Source of the DNA: a virus
Reading direction: 5' to 3' (one strand)
IMG/VR virus record: IMGVR_UViG_3300036668_000246
Span: 1-54,454 of that record
DNA length: 54,454 nucleotides
This document shows positions 10,495 through 17,800 of the stretch, one piece after another. The notes below the pieces were generated by a model. The model made no database searches. It saw only the letters and a program-made list of their open reading frames with translations, and was not told the DNA's origin. A program made the translations under genes and the position numbers. Position 1 is the stretch's first letter. Every line of letters begins with the position of its first letter.

Positions 10495-10952
10495 CTATTT
10501 TTATTCTTTTCGATGAGAGCGTGGAATGCCTCTACAGCGTTAGCGCTAGTGCGACTCTGCCACGTGAACTTACACTCAGTGCAGCCAACTATTTTCATAG
10601 TTGCCCATCGGCCGCCGTCAGGCCGATCTACTGTAGCGGTTATTAGTTTGTCAGTTTTTGCACGACAGCTTGGACATAGTGGGAATTTCTTATATCGCAT
10701 CTCTTGCCCGTCCCAGTTTACGGAAAGAGTATTTCTCATCTTCTGGTAGTCTAAGCCACCCCAGATACCCCAAAGTTGCTTGCTATCAAGAGCCCACTTC
10801 ACGCAATCGCGCTTCACTGGGCACACTTCGCAAAGCTTTTTAGCTTCTATCTGCTGCGAGGGCTTATTAGCAAAGAAACTATCCATTCTATCTAGATTTT
10901 CTGGTTTAGCACACTCTGCCCTATCGTGCCAATCTGGTGATTCAATAAACAA
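10491..10952 (-). CDS. whiB: WhiB-type iron-sulfur regulator with zinc ribbon
   Basis: A 153-aa protein. The WhiB module has Cys14 (AECAK), Cys41-x2-Cys44 (CEVC), Cys50 (RDC) and the conserved turn WGIWGG at 61-66. WhiB proteins bind a 4Fe-4S cluster and contact the actinobacterial housekeeping sigma factor. A C-terminal extension carries CPSC (93-96) and CTEC (124-127), a zinc-ribbon pattern not part of the basic fold, ending in a tail KNKNS. It probably modulates host or phage transcription. Its start overlaps the upstream 113-aa gene by 11 bases. This is the strongest single evidence for an actinobacterial host. Confidence 0.93.
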   Translation of the reverse strand: MFIESPDWHDRAECAKPENLDRMDSFFANKPSQQIEAKKLCEVCPVKRDCVKWALDSKQLWGIWGGLDYQKMRNTLSVNWDGQEMRYKKFPLCPSCRAKTDKLITATVDRPDGGRWATMKIVGCTECKFTWQSRTSANAVEAFHALIEKNKNS

Positions 10953-11283
10953 TATCTACCTCCACAAAAGTTGCGTCTCGTTCATACTCTTCGTCTGATA
11001 AGTCGTAGTAGGTGGGGAATCTTTCGCCCTCAAGGTAGGAGTACCCAGCTTTAGTTATCCATGCTGCGTCTATAAGCCTATGGGCAGCGCCAATCGTCTC
11101 TGATACGCCTTCTTGCTGTATAGCAGATGCTAAAGACCTTCTGTAGGAGACATCACTGTCGAAGTATATGTGTTCACTCAGGAAGAAGATGATAGAGTCT
11201 TCTGACCCCTGGCGCGGAAAGCCGTCGCCATCCCAAGTGATCCAAGTAGGATCCTTAGGTAGTCTTAATTTTAATACGTCCAC
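10942..11283 (-). CDS. Hypothetical protein, possibly leaderless
   Basis: A 113-aa acidic protein I do not recognise. It has WITWDGDGFPRQ near the N-terminus, an aromatic middle and a DLSDEEYERDATF tail. The start is GTG at 11283 with no ribosome site; a TAAAAT hexamer lies 7 bases before it, as expected for a leaderless transcript. It is the first gene of the unit that continues into whiB. Co-expression with whiB is likely, but function is unknown. Confidence 0.6.
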   Translation of the reverse strand: MDVLKLRLPKDPTWITWDGDGFPRQGSEDSIIFFLSEHIYFDSDVSYRRSLASAIQQEGVSETIGAAHRLIDAAWITKAGYSYLEGERFPTYYDLSDEEYERDATFVEVDIVY

Positions 11284-11290
11284 ATAAGTA

Positions 11291-11296
11291 ATTTTA
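11291..11296 (-). promoter_or_regulatory. Candidate -10 for a leaderless transcript
   Basis: On the minus strand the AT-rich gap reads TATATAAAAT, then TACTTAT, then the GTG start. A TAAAAT -10 ending 7 bases before the start codon would place transcription initiation at or next to the GTG. Leaderless mRNAs are common in Actinobacteria. TAAAAT is also the 3' half of the TAGGGTAAAAT element. Confidence 0.4.
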
Positions 11297-11337
11297 TATA
11301 AAGTTTTATTGAAGTGTACCGTAGATTACAAAATTAG

Positions 11338-11595
11338 TTAATTAGTTCCAAAAGGGCTGACTGAAGCCTGTTTTAGAGATCCAAAAGCAGTAACTATAAA
11401 TATATTGGCCTTCTGGGCCTCTTCAACCTCAGAGATAGTTTCAGCCTTAGGATAGGAAACTTTGATCTCTAAAGTAACTTTATCCAAGACGTCCTCAGCC
11501 GCGATTGCTAGAAAAGATGCAATTTTACCTATAGCTAAAGTTTTTGCTTCCTCCAGAGTCTCTGCTGCAACTTTTAGCTCAAAAGATGTTCTCAC
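11338..11595 (-). CDS. Hypothetical small protein
   Basis: An 85-aa protein with an alternating strand/helix look: FELKVAAETLEEAKTLAIGKIASFL, then TLEIKVSYPKA and IFIVTAFG. It could be a small alpha/beta fold; no recognised motif. ATG at 11595 overlaps the stop of the upstream 146-aa gene by 4 bases (ATGA), so it is translationally coupled to it. Function unknown. Confidence 0.55.
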   Translation of the reverse strand: MRTSFELKVAAETLEEAKTLAIGKIASFLAIAAEDVLDKVTLEIKVSYPKAETISEVEEAQKANIFIVTAFGSLKQASVSPFGTN

Positions 11596-12032
11596 TGTTG
11601 AGCCTTCCTGTAGCGCTTTTCTAGTTTGTAAGGAGAATAGTGGACGCCCTTAAGCTCTGGTAATTTTCCATCAGTAGCGTTGAATATTACGTCTCCATAG
11701 CGTATAGCCGCAACGGAACCAACCCGTCCATTGTGGAGCGGTCCAAGTTTTTCTGAGAAACCGTCTGATTTTACCCGTACAACGTCGCCAACTGTGATCT
11801 GTCCAGGCTGTAGCGGTACCCAGATATAGTCGTTCTCGGTTATCTCTACCTTTAAGGCGTGACCTCTAGCCAGTAGTGGGAATACTCGAAGAACCTCTTC
11901 GGTCATATTATCACTAAGGGTCGCAGTCTGCTCCCAAGCCTCAAGAAGCTTTAAGATGGCCTTACCTGATCCAACTTTAACCTTTGCGGCTTCTAGTTGT
12001 TCTTTGATCCACTCGGGATTTAGTTCTGGCAT
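11592..12032 (-). CDS. Hypothetical protein with SH3/KOW-like C-terminus
   Basis: A 146-aa protein. The N-terminal half is helical; the C-terminal half (GDVVRVKSDGFSEKLG, then NGRVGSVAAIRYGDVIFN) reads as a small beta-barrel with a KOW-like GRVGSV turn, typical of nucleic-acid or protein-binding SH3-like folds. The pattern occurs in unnamed actinophage proteins. It overlaps the upstream glycosyltransferase stop as TAATG. Function unknown. Confidence 0.6.
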   Translation of the reverse strand: MPELNPEWIKEQLEAAKVKVGSGKAILKLLEAWEQTATLSDNMTEEVLRVFPLLARGHALKVEITENDYIWVPLQPGQITVGDVVRVKSDGFSEKLGPLHNGRVGSVAAIRYGDVIFNATDGKLPELKGVHYSPYKLEKRYRKAQQ

Positions 12033-13042
12033 TATATTCTCTCCTTTGATAAGTCTAACACTATAGATTCTAACTTGTTGAGTACTTCGTCTCTACTAGG
12101 AATATTATTCCTGTAGCTAATTAATTGCTCAGATGCTATTTGTTGACGCGCAAACGTGTCAGAGTCCTCCACTTGATACGCTAGGAGGCCCCAAGATTGG
12201 TCAAATCCCACAGTGTCTTGCCAATATGTCACAACGGGTGTTTCCGTGTTGAGGGCTTGGATGTGTCTATAGGACCACCAAGTTCCAATTTTTCGGTCCT
12301 GAGGGGGCATAATAAGACCTAAAGAAGTCTTTATGACACCTAATGCCTGCGTGTCAGTTGCTTTTGTGCCGGGTTTAGTTGCTAAGCCGGGATACCTAGC
12401 AGTAGCAGCCACAGTTTTCCACCAAGAACTAGACATATTCTCTACCGCCCAGGCTTCATTCCTTATGATCGTCTTGACGGGGGTAGTGAGTAGAAGGCTA
12501 TCAACAGAAACTGGGACTACAGAGCCAGAGTCTATAAAAGAAATTTTGTTAGCTATAGCACTACTAGAAAGCCAGGGCACAGACGGAACTAATGTCTTGG
12601 GCCACTCCAATGTGGCCATTTTGTCTGCAACGGACTCTATTGCTGATCTAACTGGACCAGTTTTAGCAGTTAGGTAGTCAACACGATTAGCAAAAAAGCT
12701 ACTAAAAATCTGATCTGGGTCACGCTTAAATGATCGGATGCTGTTTTTGTATTGCCAAATCTGGGGGCTGTCTACAACCAAGCGCAGCTTGGGAGACTCG
12801 TACATCAGGTTGAGCACGTGAAGTGCACCATAAAGCTTATTTGCTGCAGGGGAAGTTAGAGGTGAGAAGCCGAATATTACTAAATCGAACTCTTCCAGGT
12901 TGGACCTGGTCCAAAATATTTTAGGCTCAGACCATGTTACGGTTCCGAGCTCAGAATAAGCCGATGCTAGAGTGCTAAAGAATGAGACGTTGTTGGGCTC
13001 TTTGCAATGACTGGAGCTCATTCCGGTAAAAAGTATTTTCAT
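12032..13042 (-). CDS. GT-B-like glycosyltransferase
   Basis: A 336-aa protein with a GT-B outline: MKILFTGMSSSH and a Rossmann-like start, LVIFGFSPLTSP, then a C-terminal half with KTSLGLIMPPQDRKIG and WSYRHIQALNTETPVV, where this fold usually binds the sugar nucleotide. Phage enzymes of this shape glycosylate modified DNA bases or act on surface sugars. No base-modification enzyme such as a dCMP hydroxymethylase is visible here, so the acceptor is unknown. It sits among replication genes, preceded by AAGGAAAG before the ATG. Confidence 0.6.
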   Translation of the reverse strand: MKILFTGMSSSHCKEPNNVSFFSTLASAYSELGTVTWSEPKIFWTRSNLEEFDLVIFGFSPLTSPAANKLYGALHVLNLMYESPKLRLVVDSPQIWQYKNSIRSFKRDPDQIFSSFFANRVDYLTAKTGPVRSAIESVADKMATLEWPKTLVPSVPWLSSSAIANKISFIDSGSVVPVSVDSLLLTTPVKTIIRNEAWAVENMSSSWWKTVAATARYPGLATKPGTKATDTQALGVIKTSLGLIMPPQDRKIGTWWSYRHIQALNTETPVVTYWQDTVGFDQSWGLLAYQVEDSDTFARQQIASEQLISYRNNIPSRDEVLNKLESIVLDLSKERI

Positions 13043-13060
13043 AGTCTTTCCTTAAGTAGG

Positions 13061-13086
13061 AGGCAGGGTCCCTAAGAACCCCGCCT
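13061..13086 (-). terminator. Intergenic hairpin 3' of the SSB-like gene
   Basis: In minus-strand RNA, 9 bases (13086-13078) pair with 13069-13061 around an 8-base loop, with one G-U pair. It lies between the SSB-like stop and the glycosyltransferase start. No U-run follows, so a partial terminator or an mRNA-stabilising hairpin is more likely than a strong terminator. Confidence 0.4.
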
Positions 13087-13105
13087 TCTTCTTATATTCT
13101 ATTGG

Positions 13106-13711
13106 TTAGAACGGGGTGTCTGCACTAATTGGCGCTGCAGGAGCTGGTGCCGGTGCTGGTGCCTCAGAGTAAGCAGGCGCAGCAGCAGGGGCTGGTGCCT
13201 CGGAGTAAGCAGGCGCAACAGCAGGAGCTGGTGCCGGTGCTGGTGCAGGTGCAGGAGCCGCAGCTGCCATGGGAGCACTGACCGCAGCTGAAGCAGCTCC
13301 AGTAGGGTAATAACGCTTAATCTCGTTGCTCTGGTTGCCGTTATAGCTACGTATACCAAGGGTTCCACGGAAGGTGCGACCGAGAAAAGCCTGCTCTGCC
13401 TGGGCAGGTGTAGGGTTAGCTTCCCAGAAGTTGGTGCCTAAGCCCATTGAAGATGCCTTCATGAAGAACATCTGCATAGCCTTGGGGTTGTCAGGGCTCA
13501 CGACTAGTTGATCCCAGACGCGACGCTTGTCATGCGTTCCACCCTGGACCTCATTGGTAATCTTGAACATGAGCTTACCGGTTTGAGCAGTTGCGGCCTG
13601 AGCTTCAATAATCTTTAGCTCATAGTCGCCATCTGGTAGTGGCTCGAAGTTGTTGCTTGTTGCTGCTGTTCCAGCCTGCTTTAGCAGGTCTGAGAAGTTA
13701 ACAGTTGACAT
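13106..13711 (-). CDS. Single-stranded DNA-binding-like protein
   Basis: A 201-aa protein. Residues about 20-135 form a compact domain with PLPDGDYELKIIEAQA and GKLMFKITNEV, like phage ssDNA-binding or DUF669-type proteins. A long Ala/Pro linker with two APAYSEAPAPA repeats follows, and the protein ends ISADTPF. This globular domain, disordered linker and acidic tip ending in Pro-Phe copies the plan of bacterial SSB, whose tail recruits repair proteins. It lies next to the Sak4-like ATPase and the Cas4-like nuclease. The OB-fold itself is inferred. Confidence 0.65.
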   Translation of the reverse strand: MSTVNFSDLLKQAGTAATSNNFEPLPDGDYELKIIEAQAATAQTGKLMFKITNEVQGGTHDKRRVWDQLVVSPDNPKAMQMFFMKASSMGLGTNFWEANPTPAQAEQAFLGRTFRGTLGIRSYNGNQSNEIKRYYPTGAASAAVSAPMAAAAPAPAPAPAPAPAVAPAYSEAPAPAAAPAYSEAPAPAPAPAAPISADTPF

Positions 13712-13722
13712 ATTATCTTTCC

Positions 13723-14487
13723 TTACTTAGTTGTTGGTATTGTTGGAGTCTTCTTTTCACCGAAGACCATGTCTAGCATACGTTCGACCCCGAGGTCGCC
13801 CTGTTGTACTATTTTTCCTAGACGCCCTTGGACGCGCTCTCCAGCTTCCCACTCAGGAGTACGCTCAACATACATGCGTCTTACCTTCAGGGGGGCCTGC
13901 ATTGGATCGGGGTTTGGTTCCGTCTCCACTGTGAGTGCTCCGAGGATGTCATAGAAATAGGGGGCCTGAATAGCTAGCTGGCCCTGTAGGTACGGACGGA
14001 ATACACCGTCTTGGCCCTTACGTGCCATGGCTGTCAGTACTACAGCCTCTAAAGGCTGAGTAGGGTGCATAGTGAGGTCACGAAGGTCACGAAGTAGCGC
14101 TCCCATGTGGCGAAGTAGTTCGCCCCACTGTTGCATCTTCATTTGCTCTGTGCCAGCAATGTTGTCCATGCACTTAACCTGCAACTCTGAGATGGAGTCA
14201 ATGATTAGGGACTTGAACTGGTGCTTACCGCTCTGAAGCCATTGAAATGTCTTCATGACCACATCGTACTCACGGACTTGGACCACAACTGTGTCCCAAG
14301 TTCCATCAGCGATTGGCGGTTCTTCGGTCATTGGATCCCAATACTTGATAGTTACGGGTAGAAATCTGTGTCCACCCTCAACATCAAGCATTAGGCGTGG
14401 GTATGGTGCCGTGACTGCAAAGCTGGACTTTCCAACTTTGGATTCGCCATAAACCATAATTGTTAAACTGCGATCGACGTCAGACAT
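13723..14487 (-). CDS. Sak4-like RecA-family ATPase
   Basis: A 254-aa ATPase with Walker A GESKVGKS at residues 14-21, a Walker B-like SLIIDS, and VVLTAMARKG, which fits a sensor strand. Size and motifs match the Sak4/RecA-like AAA proteins that phages use for strand annealing or recombination. Position supports this: SSB-like protein downstream, PD-(D/E)XK nuclease upstream with TAATG overlap. It would load on ssDNA and promote annealing during phage replication and repair. Confidence 0.8.
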   Translation of the reverse strand: MSDVDRSLTIMVYGESKVGKSSFAVTAPYPRLMLDVEGGHRFLPVTIKYWDPMTEEPPIADGTWDTVVVQVREYDVVMKTFQWLQSGKHQFKSLIIDSISELQVKCMDNIAGTEQMKMQQWGELLRHMGALLRDLRDLTMHPTQPLEAVVLTAMARKGQDGVFRPYLQGQLAIQAPYFYDILGALTVETEPNPDPMQAPLKVRRMYVERTPEWEAGERVQGRLGKIVQQGDLGVERMLDMVFGEKKTPTIPTTK

Positions 14488-15419
14488 TACTCACTTCCTT
14501 TCTTCTCTTCTGTTATTCCATAGTAGCCGTAAGGGTCGGAGACCGCAAACGCATCGCTAAGTGCCGCCTCTGCGGCAGAGCCGTCATCAAAGAGCGGACA
14601 AGTAGCGAAGAATTGACACTTCCACTTGCAATCCTTAGTTGGTGTAGGGTATGCATTTCTATAGTGACTACCGCCAGCATCGAGTGCTTCACGCACGTCT
14701 AGCATGTCGGTCAGTGTGCCTTCTAGTTGATCTAGAAAAGCACGGAGTGTAAATCTATTGTGCCGAACTTCAATCTGTTCGTAGAATGGTGGCTTGGCAT
14801 ATGCGCCACGCTTGACCTTACGGAGCATAGTAAAGATGGCCCCATCTGTGCGCTCGCCTGGTACTTCTTGCGCCTCGTCTAGGAGCATGTAGGTCTTAAC
14901 CTGCTCGTTCATGTGTGCCATGGAGCCAAAGTCAGCAAAAGAGCCGCCTACGGTCTTAAAGTCACGAATCATGCGCGCACCATCAAGCTTTCGACGTACA
15001 CGCATGTCAATCTTACCCTGAAGGATAACCTTACCGTCAAGCATAGGACGCTCGAGAATCTCCTCTGTGGAAATCATTTCAAGTTCTGCGTCAATACCCT
15101 CTTGCTCGATCCACTCTAGGTAGCCCTCAAGCATAATGCGACCAAGGTCTGCCTCAGCTTCCAGTGACGTAGTGTCTCTATACGAATCGCTCATCTTTTT
15201 TAGATCTTCTCGTACTAGGTCAGTGTGCGCCTCTAATAGATCCTGCCCCGTTGAGTAATGACGGTCTAGTGCTTCGTGAATTCGTGAGCCCAGTGCAAGC
15301 GCCCCGGTGAAGTTTTGAATCTTTGGCTTCAAACGTCGATAGTATGTTAGCCACCAACGGCGCCTGCAGTCCTTAAAAGTTTGAATCTCTGAATTAGAGA
15401 TTCTAATTGGGTCTGACAT
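14487..15419 (-). CDS. Cas4/RecB-like PD-(D/E)XK nuclease with Fe-S cysteines
   Basis: A 310-aa nuclease. The N-terminus has ISNSEIQTFKDCRRRWWLTY with Cys18, then GSRIHEALDRHY; the PD-(D/E)XK core is GKIDMRV followed by IRDFKT and a QVKTYMLL helix. Cys265, Cys269 and Cys275 (CKWKCQFFATC) with Cys18 give the four-cysteine iron-sulfur arrangement of Cas4 and AddB-type nucleases. It probably resects DNA ends for the Sak4 system. TAATG overlaps at both ends show tight coupling with its neighbours. Confidence 0.85.
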   Translation of the reverse strand: MSDPIRISNSEIQTFKDCRRRWWLTYYRRLKPKIQNFTGALALGSRIHEALDRHYSTGQDLLEAHTDLVREDLKKMSDSYRDTTSLEAEADLGRIMLEGYLEWIEQEGIDAELEMISTEEILERPMLDGKVILQGKIDMRVRRKLDGARMIRDFKTVGGSFADFGSMAHMNEQVKTYMLLDEAQEVPGERTDGAIFTMLRKVKRGAYAKPPFYEQIEVRHNRFTLRAFLDQLEGTLTDMLDVREALDAGGSHYRNAYPTPTKDCKWKCQFFATCPLFDDGSAAEAALSDAFAVSDPYGYYGITEEKKGSE

Positions 15420-17278
15420 TATTTTCCTTTCTTACTGTTCTCTAATAGTTCTAGTAGCTTGGCCTTATCTTTTACAATCTGGTCAAAGTTCTCGGACTTC
15501 ACGTCAAGCGCTTCAATTACACGCTCTTCGATAGTTCCTTCAGTCACATAGTCCGTGATAATCACTGAGTCGTGGATCTCTGACCCAATCCTGTGAACGC
15601 GATCCATTGCCTGCTTGTGGTCAACAAGTGACCACGGTCTCTGAAGCATAACAAGTCTTCTTGCTGCTGTCAAGGTAATTCCAACACCACCAGCTTGCGC
15701 AGTGAAGAGAATCCACTTAATTCGTCCAGCCTGGAAGTCGTCGACTGCCTTTTGACGCTCGTCACCCGACTGTGAGCCGGTAATCAAACCGTGGGCCATA
15801 CCTTCTTTGGTCATGCGGGCGCTAAGTATCTCAATCAACTGTCGAGAGACAGCGCAAACGGCGACAGAGTCGCCTCCAAAGTCTCCATTTTTGACGTCAT
15901 CCATCAAGGCATCTACCTTGCAAGACGGGTCAGACAGCAGTAATTTCTCATCGCCGGATTCGTCTATTGTCATCTGACCGTAAGAGCTAGCAAACTGGAG
16001 CAATCTCATCGTTTGAGTGAGCGGATTAGGTGCAACAATAACGCCACCTTCGCCGTTACCAGATTCCATATCTATTTGCTCGAACTGTTCGGCAGGAGTC
16101 GAGTCCAGCAGTGCGATCATATTCTCAAGCATTTGCTTATAGGCCTTTGCCTGTTTAGCGCCCATCTCAACGTCTCTGCGATCATTAATAATCTCTGGAA
16201 GCCACGGGAGCACACGGGCTTTAAGCATGCGACGCATGCGAGGATGTATCCCGGCATAGAATTCATCCTCCATGTGTGGCTTAAGCCCTAGGATCATCAT
16301 TCCACCAAAAGCATTCATCATGGTGTTGACATAGCGGTCAATCCACTTAGTCTTGCTTGGCCACTCTTTGTCGTCTAGCCAACGCAGGATCGGGTACAGG
16401 TCTACAACATTATTTGCTATAGGAGTACCGGTAAGTGCAAATCTAAGATCTGCAGCACCGCTAGCAGCCCAGAGAGCTCGTGTTTGCTTGGACTTAGGGT
16501 CCTTAGAGCGGTGAATTTCATCGGCAACTACTGCCTTAAAGGGAATATCATTCAATTCTCTGTTGTGCACCTCGCATCTGCCCTCTGAGACGGCAGAATT
16601 GTGGCCACCGCATGCCACACAGCGGGCCAGGGCAATGCCTCCATAAGACTGAAGTTTAGAGTGAGTCCGTAGGGATTCCCAATTTATGATGTAAACATCT
16701 GCTTCTGTCTCGAAAGCCTTCCTCCGCTGAGTAGCAGTGCCTTTAATGATCTGAACGTTAGTCCCTGGCCACCACTTCTCAAACTCTCTCGCCCAGTTGG
16801 CCTTCAAAGTGTTGGGGCAGACAATCAAAGCCGGGAAAACTTCCTCTCCGCGGTCCTGTAAGGCCTTTAGGGACCTAATAGCCTGAGCGGTCTTACCTAG
16901 GCCTGGTTCGTCCGCTAAGAGTGCCCTGCGAGCTGTTGTGAGGAACTCTACGCCAGCTCTCTGGTGGGGAAATAGGTCTTCATCGCCAGTGTCTGAAGTT
17001 TCAAGCTCTCTAAGAGCATTCGCTGGGTCAATTCTAGTCAATCGCTCATTAGATGCCCATTCTTTGAGCAGTGGGCCGATCTCAAGTTGGTCCTTGAAGG
17101 TTGAGCGGAGCGATAAGCATCCAGTCCACGACACCGGGATGCGCCAAACATTCTTGGCACCGTCCCATTTGGAGCCAGGAAGTGCTCTACAGACCTCTTT
17201 TAGACGCCATTCGGTATTGATGATGATGTGCTCACCGTCAAGCTCTACATAGACAGACAACCTGTCCTCCTTCGTCAT
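15419..17278 (-). CDS. SNF2-family DNA helicase/translocase
   Basis: A 619-aa superfamily 2 ATPase. The N-terminal ~65 residues (LPGSKWDGAKNVWRIPVSW) look HARP-like. Then come FPHQRAGVEFL, Walker A DEPGLGKT with Lys129, a DEIHRSKD box, LTGTPIANN, and the C-terminal helicase half with TAQAGGVGITLTAA and QAMDRVHRIGS. An inserted CVACGG...CEVHN segment may bind zinc. Phage SNF2 proteins of this kind act in replication-fork processing or recombination. Stop overlaps the Cas4-like start as TAATG. Confidence 0.9.
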   Translation of the reverse strand: MTKEDRLSVYVELDGEHIIINTEWRLKEVCRALPGSKWDGAKNVWRIPVSWTGCLSLRSTFKDQLEIGPLLKEWASNERLTRIDPANALRELETSDTGDEDLFPHQRAGVEFLTTARRALLADEPGLGKTAQAIRSLKALQDRGEEVFPALIVCPNTLKANWAREFEKWWPGTNVQIIKGTATQRRKAFETEADVYIINWESLRTHSKLQSYGGIALARCVACGGHNSAVSEGRCEVHNRELNDIPFKAVVADEIHRSKDPKSKQTRALWAASGAADLRFALTGTPIANNVVDLYPILRWLDDKEWPSKTKWIDRYVNTMMNAFGGMMILGLKPHMEDEFYAGIHPRMRRMLKARVLPWLPEIINDRRDVEMGAKQAKAYKQMLENMIALLDSTPAEQFEQIDMESGNGEGGVIVAPNPLTQTMRLLQFASSYGQMTIDESGDEKLLLSDPSCKVDALMDDVKNGDFGGDSVAVCAVSRQLIEILSARMTKEGMAHGLITGSQSGDERQKAVDDFQAGRIKWILFTAQAGGVGITLTAARRLVMLQRPWSLVDHKQAMDRVHRIGSEIHDSVIITDYVTEGTIEERVIEALDVKSENFDQIVKDKAKLLELLENSKKGK

Positions 17279-17335
17279 TAAGTAATTATATTATCAGAAA
17301 AAAAGCTATCTGACTACTATTTTTTGATAATAGTT

Positions 17336-17800
17336 TTAATCTTGTAGCAATGCTACAGGTTTCCAGCCAGTTTTTACTAATCTTAGTAGACCATGTCTAA
17401 TTGCATCAAGTGCGTGACCCTCGCCACCCCTGTGCCAATACTCTAGCTTCTTTAGTTTAGGGTTGTCAAACATTGCTTTTGCATCTGCAGGTGATTGAAA
17501 GTAGATATCATCCGCTGGACGTCCGTTATCCATTAGGCACTGCTTAAGTATGCCAATCTGCTCTAGAGAGTAAGGCGCTTGAGTGCTTTTAACAGTCTTA
17601 GCATTAATCGTAAACCGCTCGCAAGTAATATCTAGGTTATACCGCATCGCAGGATCCCACAGGACCTTACGTATGACCTCCGCATACCCTTCCTGTTGTA
17701 CTTCAAGAGACCACTCTAGAACTGGCTCAGCGGCTCCGTCACGGCTGAATAGAGCTATACCAGTAGCTTTACCTGGATCAACTGCTAATACATACATCAT
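17336..17800 (-). CDS. RuvC-like Holliday-junction resolvase
   Basis: RNase H-fold nuclease, 154 aa from the ATG at 17800, which overlaps the polymerase TGA as ATGA; a TTG at 17818 would add six residues but is less likely. Acidic catalytic residues: Asp8 in AVDPGKATG, Glu61 in TCERF and Asp132 in GHALDAIRHG. Such RuvC-like enzymes resolve branched DNA before packaging. The 57-base gap after it is AT-rich, with weak inverted repeats and no clear terminator. Confidence 0.85.
   Translation of the reverse strand: MMYVLAVDPGKATGIALFSRDGAAEPVLEWSLEVQQEGYAEVIRKVLWDPAMRYNLDITCERFTINAKTVKSTQAPYSLEQIGILKQCLMDNGRPADDIYFQSPADAKAMFDNPKLKKLEYWHRGGEGHALDAIRHGLLRLVKTGWKPVALLQD

Noticed and set aside
13099-13368. 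Leu/Arg/His-rich minus frame over the SSB-like linker
   Set aside because: Low-complexity shadow of the Ala/Pro repeats in the real frame.
17279-17335. AT-rich gap as a terminator
   Set aside because: Only weak, short inverted repeats; no GC stem with a U-run.
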